DNA of 64,000 nt from the NCBI RefSeq assembly GCF_029946505.1, contig NZ_JARZHG010000003.1, positions 434,001 through 498,000 on the forward strand. The letters are read 5' to 3'. The translations under genes and the position numbers were made by a program. Origin of the DNA: Polyangium sp. y55x31. GTDB lineage: Bacteria; Myxococcota_A; Polyangia; Polyangiales; Polyangiaceae. The notes beneath the pieces were generated by a model, which searched no databases, had not been told where the DNA came from, and saw only the letters and a program-made list of their open reading frames with translations. Positions 63,030 to 64,000 of this stretch are shown piece after piece (the first letter of the stretch is position 1; every line of letters begins with the position of its first letter).

Positions 63030-64000
63030 ATGGCCGAGTTTGCATGGGAGGCCCGTGCCAGGACCGGAGAGGTCCGCAAGGGCGTGATGGATGCGGAGAA
63101 CGAGGCCGCCGTGCAGACGCGCCTGCGCGGGTTGCAGCTCAACCCGACGAAGATCACGCAGAAGCGAAAAGGGCTCGATCTCAAGAACGTCTCGATCGGC
63201 TCCGGCGTCAGCTCGCAGGACCTCGTCAAGTTCACGCGCCAGTTCGCGACGATGATCGACGCGGGCCTGCCGCTCGTGCAGTGCCTCGACATCCTCTCGA
63301 ACCAGGAGCCGAATCCGCGCTTTCAGGTCGCGCTGCGCGACATCAAGAACAGCGTCGAGCAGGGCGCGACGTTCAGCGACTCGTTGCGCCGGCACCCGAA
63401 GATCTTCGACGAGCTCTTCGTGAACCTCGTTCAAGCCGGCGAGGTGGGCGGCATCCTCGACACGATCATGAACCGCCTCGCGGGTTACATCGAGAAGCGC
63501 GCGAAGCTCGCGCGGCAAGTGCGCGGCGCGATGGCGTACCCGACGGCCGTCATCATCATCATGATCGTGGTCATCGTCGTGCTGATGACCTTCGTGATCC
63601 CGGCCTTCGAGGGCATGTTCGCCGAGTTCGGCGCGAAGGACGCGCTGCCGGGCCTCACGAAGGCGGTCATCGCGACCTCGCGCGCGTTCGTCAGCGCCTT
63701 GCCCTTCACGATCGTCGGCTCCATCGGCCTCGTGTTCGGCGCGCTCCGGTTCTACAAGAACCCGAAGGGCAAACGCTTCGTCCACCGGCTCATGTTGAAG
63801 GTGCCGATCTTCGGGCCCGTGATGCAGAAGATCGCGGTCGCGCGGTTCACGCGGACGCTCGGCACCTTGCTCGGCTCGGGCGTGCCGATCCTCGACGCGC
63901 TCGACATCGTGGCGAAGACCGCGGGCAACGTGATCATCGAGGAGGGCCTCGTCTACGCGCGGGCCAAGATCTCCGAGGGCAGGAACATGGCCGAGCCACT
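63030..64000 (+). CDS. pilC: Type IV pilus / type II secretion inner-membrane protein PilC/GspF, truncated by window end
   Basis: The first 323 codons are present; the family is usually about 400 aa. It starts MAEFAWEARARTGEVRKGVM, a typical PilC opening, then SSQDLVKFTRQFATMIDAGL (first T2SF domain, about 66-190) with QAGEVGGILDTIMNRLAGYI, a membrane helix (AVIIIMIVVIVVLMTFVIPA), a second one (LPFTIVGSIGLVFGALRFY), and the start of the second T2SF domain (FTRTLGTLLGSGVPILDALD). PilC sits in the inner membrane and links the PilB/PilT motors to pilin assembly; in myxobacteria it serves social gliding motility. ATG 63030 has only a weak GGGGAG at a long distance. pilC is favoured over gspF by the N-terminus. 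Confidence 0.9.
   Translation, partial: MAEFAWEARARTGEVRKGVMDAENEAAVQTRLRGLQLNPTKITQKRKGLDLKNVSIGSGVSSQDLVKFTRQFATMIDAGLPLVQCLDILSNQEPNPRFQVALRDIKNSVEQGATFSDSLRRHPKIFDELFVNLVQAGEVGGILDTIMNRLAGYIEKRAKLARQVRGAMAYPTAVIIIMIVVIVVLMTFVIPAFEGMFAEFGAKDALPGLTKAVIATSRAFVSALPFTIVGSIGLVFGALRFYKNPKGKRFVHRLMLKVPIFGPVMQKIAVARFTRTLGTLLGSGVPILDALDIVAKTAGNVIIEEGLVYARAKISEGRNMAEP

Overview
The window is very GC-rich, has tightly packed genes with strong GC-ending codon bias, and carries several traits common in myxobacteria (large delta-proteobacterial relatives such as the Polyangiales): Gly/Ser-linker lipoproteins with DUF4215-type Cys repeats, a multi-gene stressosome module, tandem AIM24 proteins, FHA-domain proteins and a PilC/GspF gene. 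I place it as a myxobacterial chromosome segment; the genus is not determined.

Positions 1-41600 hold a contractile injection system (CIS; phage-tail-like, extracellular-CIS/PVC type) in an almost unbroken plus-strand operon with many 4-bp start/stop overlaps. In order: end of a beta-sandwich protein (Pvc16 candidate); a large sheath with an inserted decoration region; tube; second sheath; second tube; CIS_tube/Pvc7-like adaptor with an unusual SA(E/D)FG repeat tail; small Pvc6-like protein; gpD-like hub; gpV-like spike; a conserved unknown protein with a hydrophobic C-terminus; gp25 wedge; gpJ-like wedge (Pvc11); gpI/TIGR02242-like protein (Pvc12); four tandem paralogues in the fibre position (316, 431, 617 and 1482 aa); a tape-measure-like protein; a 3576-aa giant protein that is the best payload candidate; a gene overlapping its 3' end; a reverse-strand pentapeptide-repeat protein; an unknown; and the AAA+ ATPase (Pvc15). 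There are no capsid, terminase, portal or T6SS membrane-complex genes, so this is neither a prophage nor a T6SS.

Positions 41601-43450 are a junction zone: a decayed Cys-rich lipoprotein fragment, a tyrosine-recombinase remnant split by an in-frame stop, then ssrA (tmRNA, minus strand, tag ANDNAYALAA) with its promoter and 5' leader hairpin, then yggX. The recombinase remnant ends 15 bp from the ssrA 3' end, a classical attB, so the CIS side may have arrived on an integrated element that later decayed.

Positions 43451-49323 encode secreted or lipoprotein-type proteins: a DUF4215 multi-repeat lipoprotein, a P460-like CxxCH lipoprotein, an unknown lipoprotein and an alpha/beta-hydrolase lipase. 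Positions 49640-52875 form a stressosome/partner-switch operon (RsbR-like PAS-STAS, RsbS, RsbT with an added N-terminal domain, RsbX-type phosphatase, second HATPase kinase). A 122-bp imperfect inverted repeat separates it from a convergent FHA-SGNH hydrolase pair. Three tandem AIM24 genes, an M48 protease, a coiled-coil protein, an ABC1/UbiB-family protein, a class-C beta-lactamase-fold hydrolase and the 5' part of a pilC/gspF gene complete the window.
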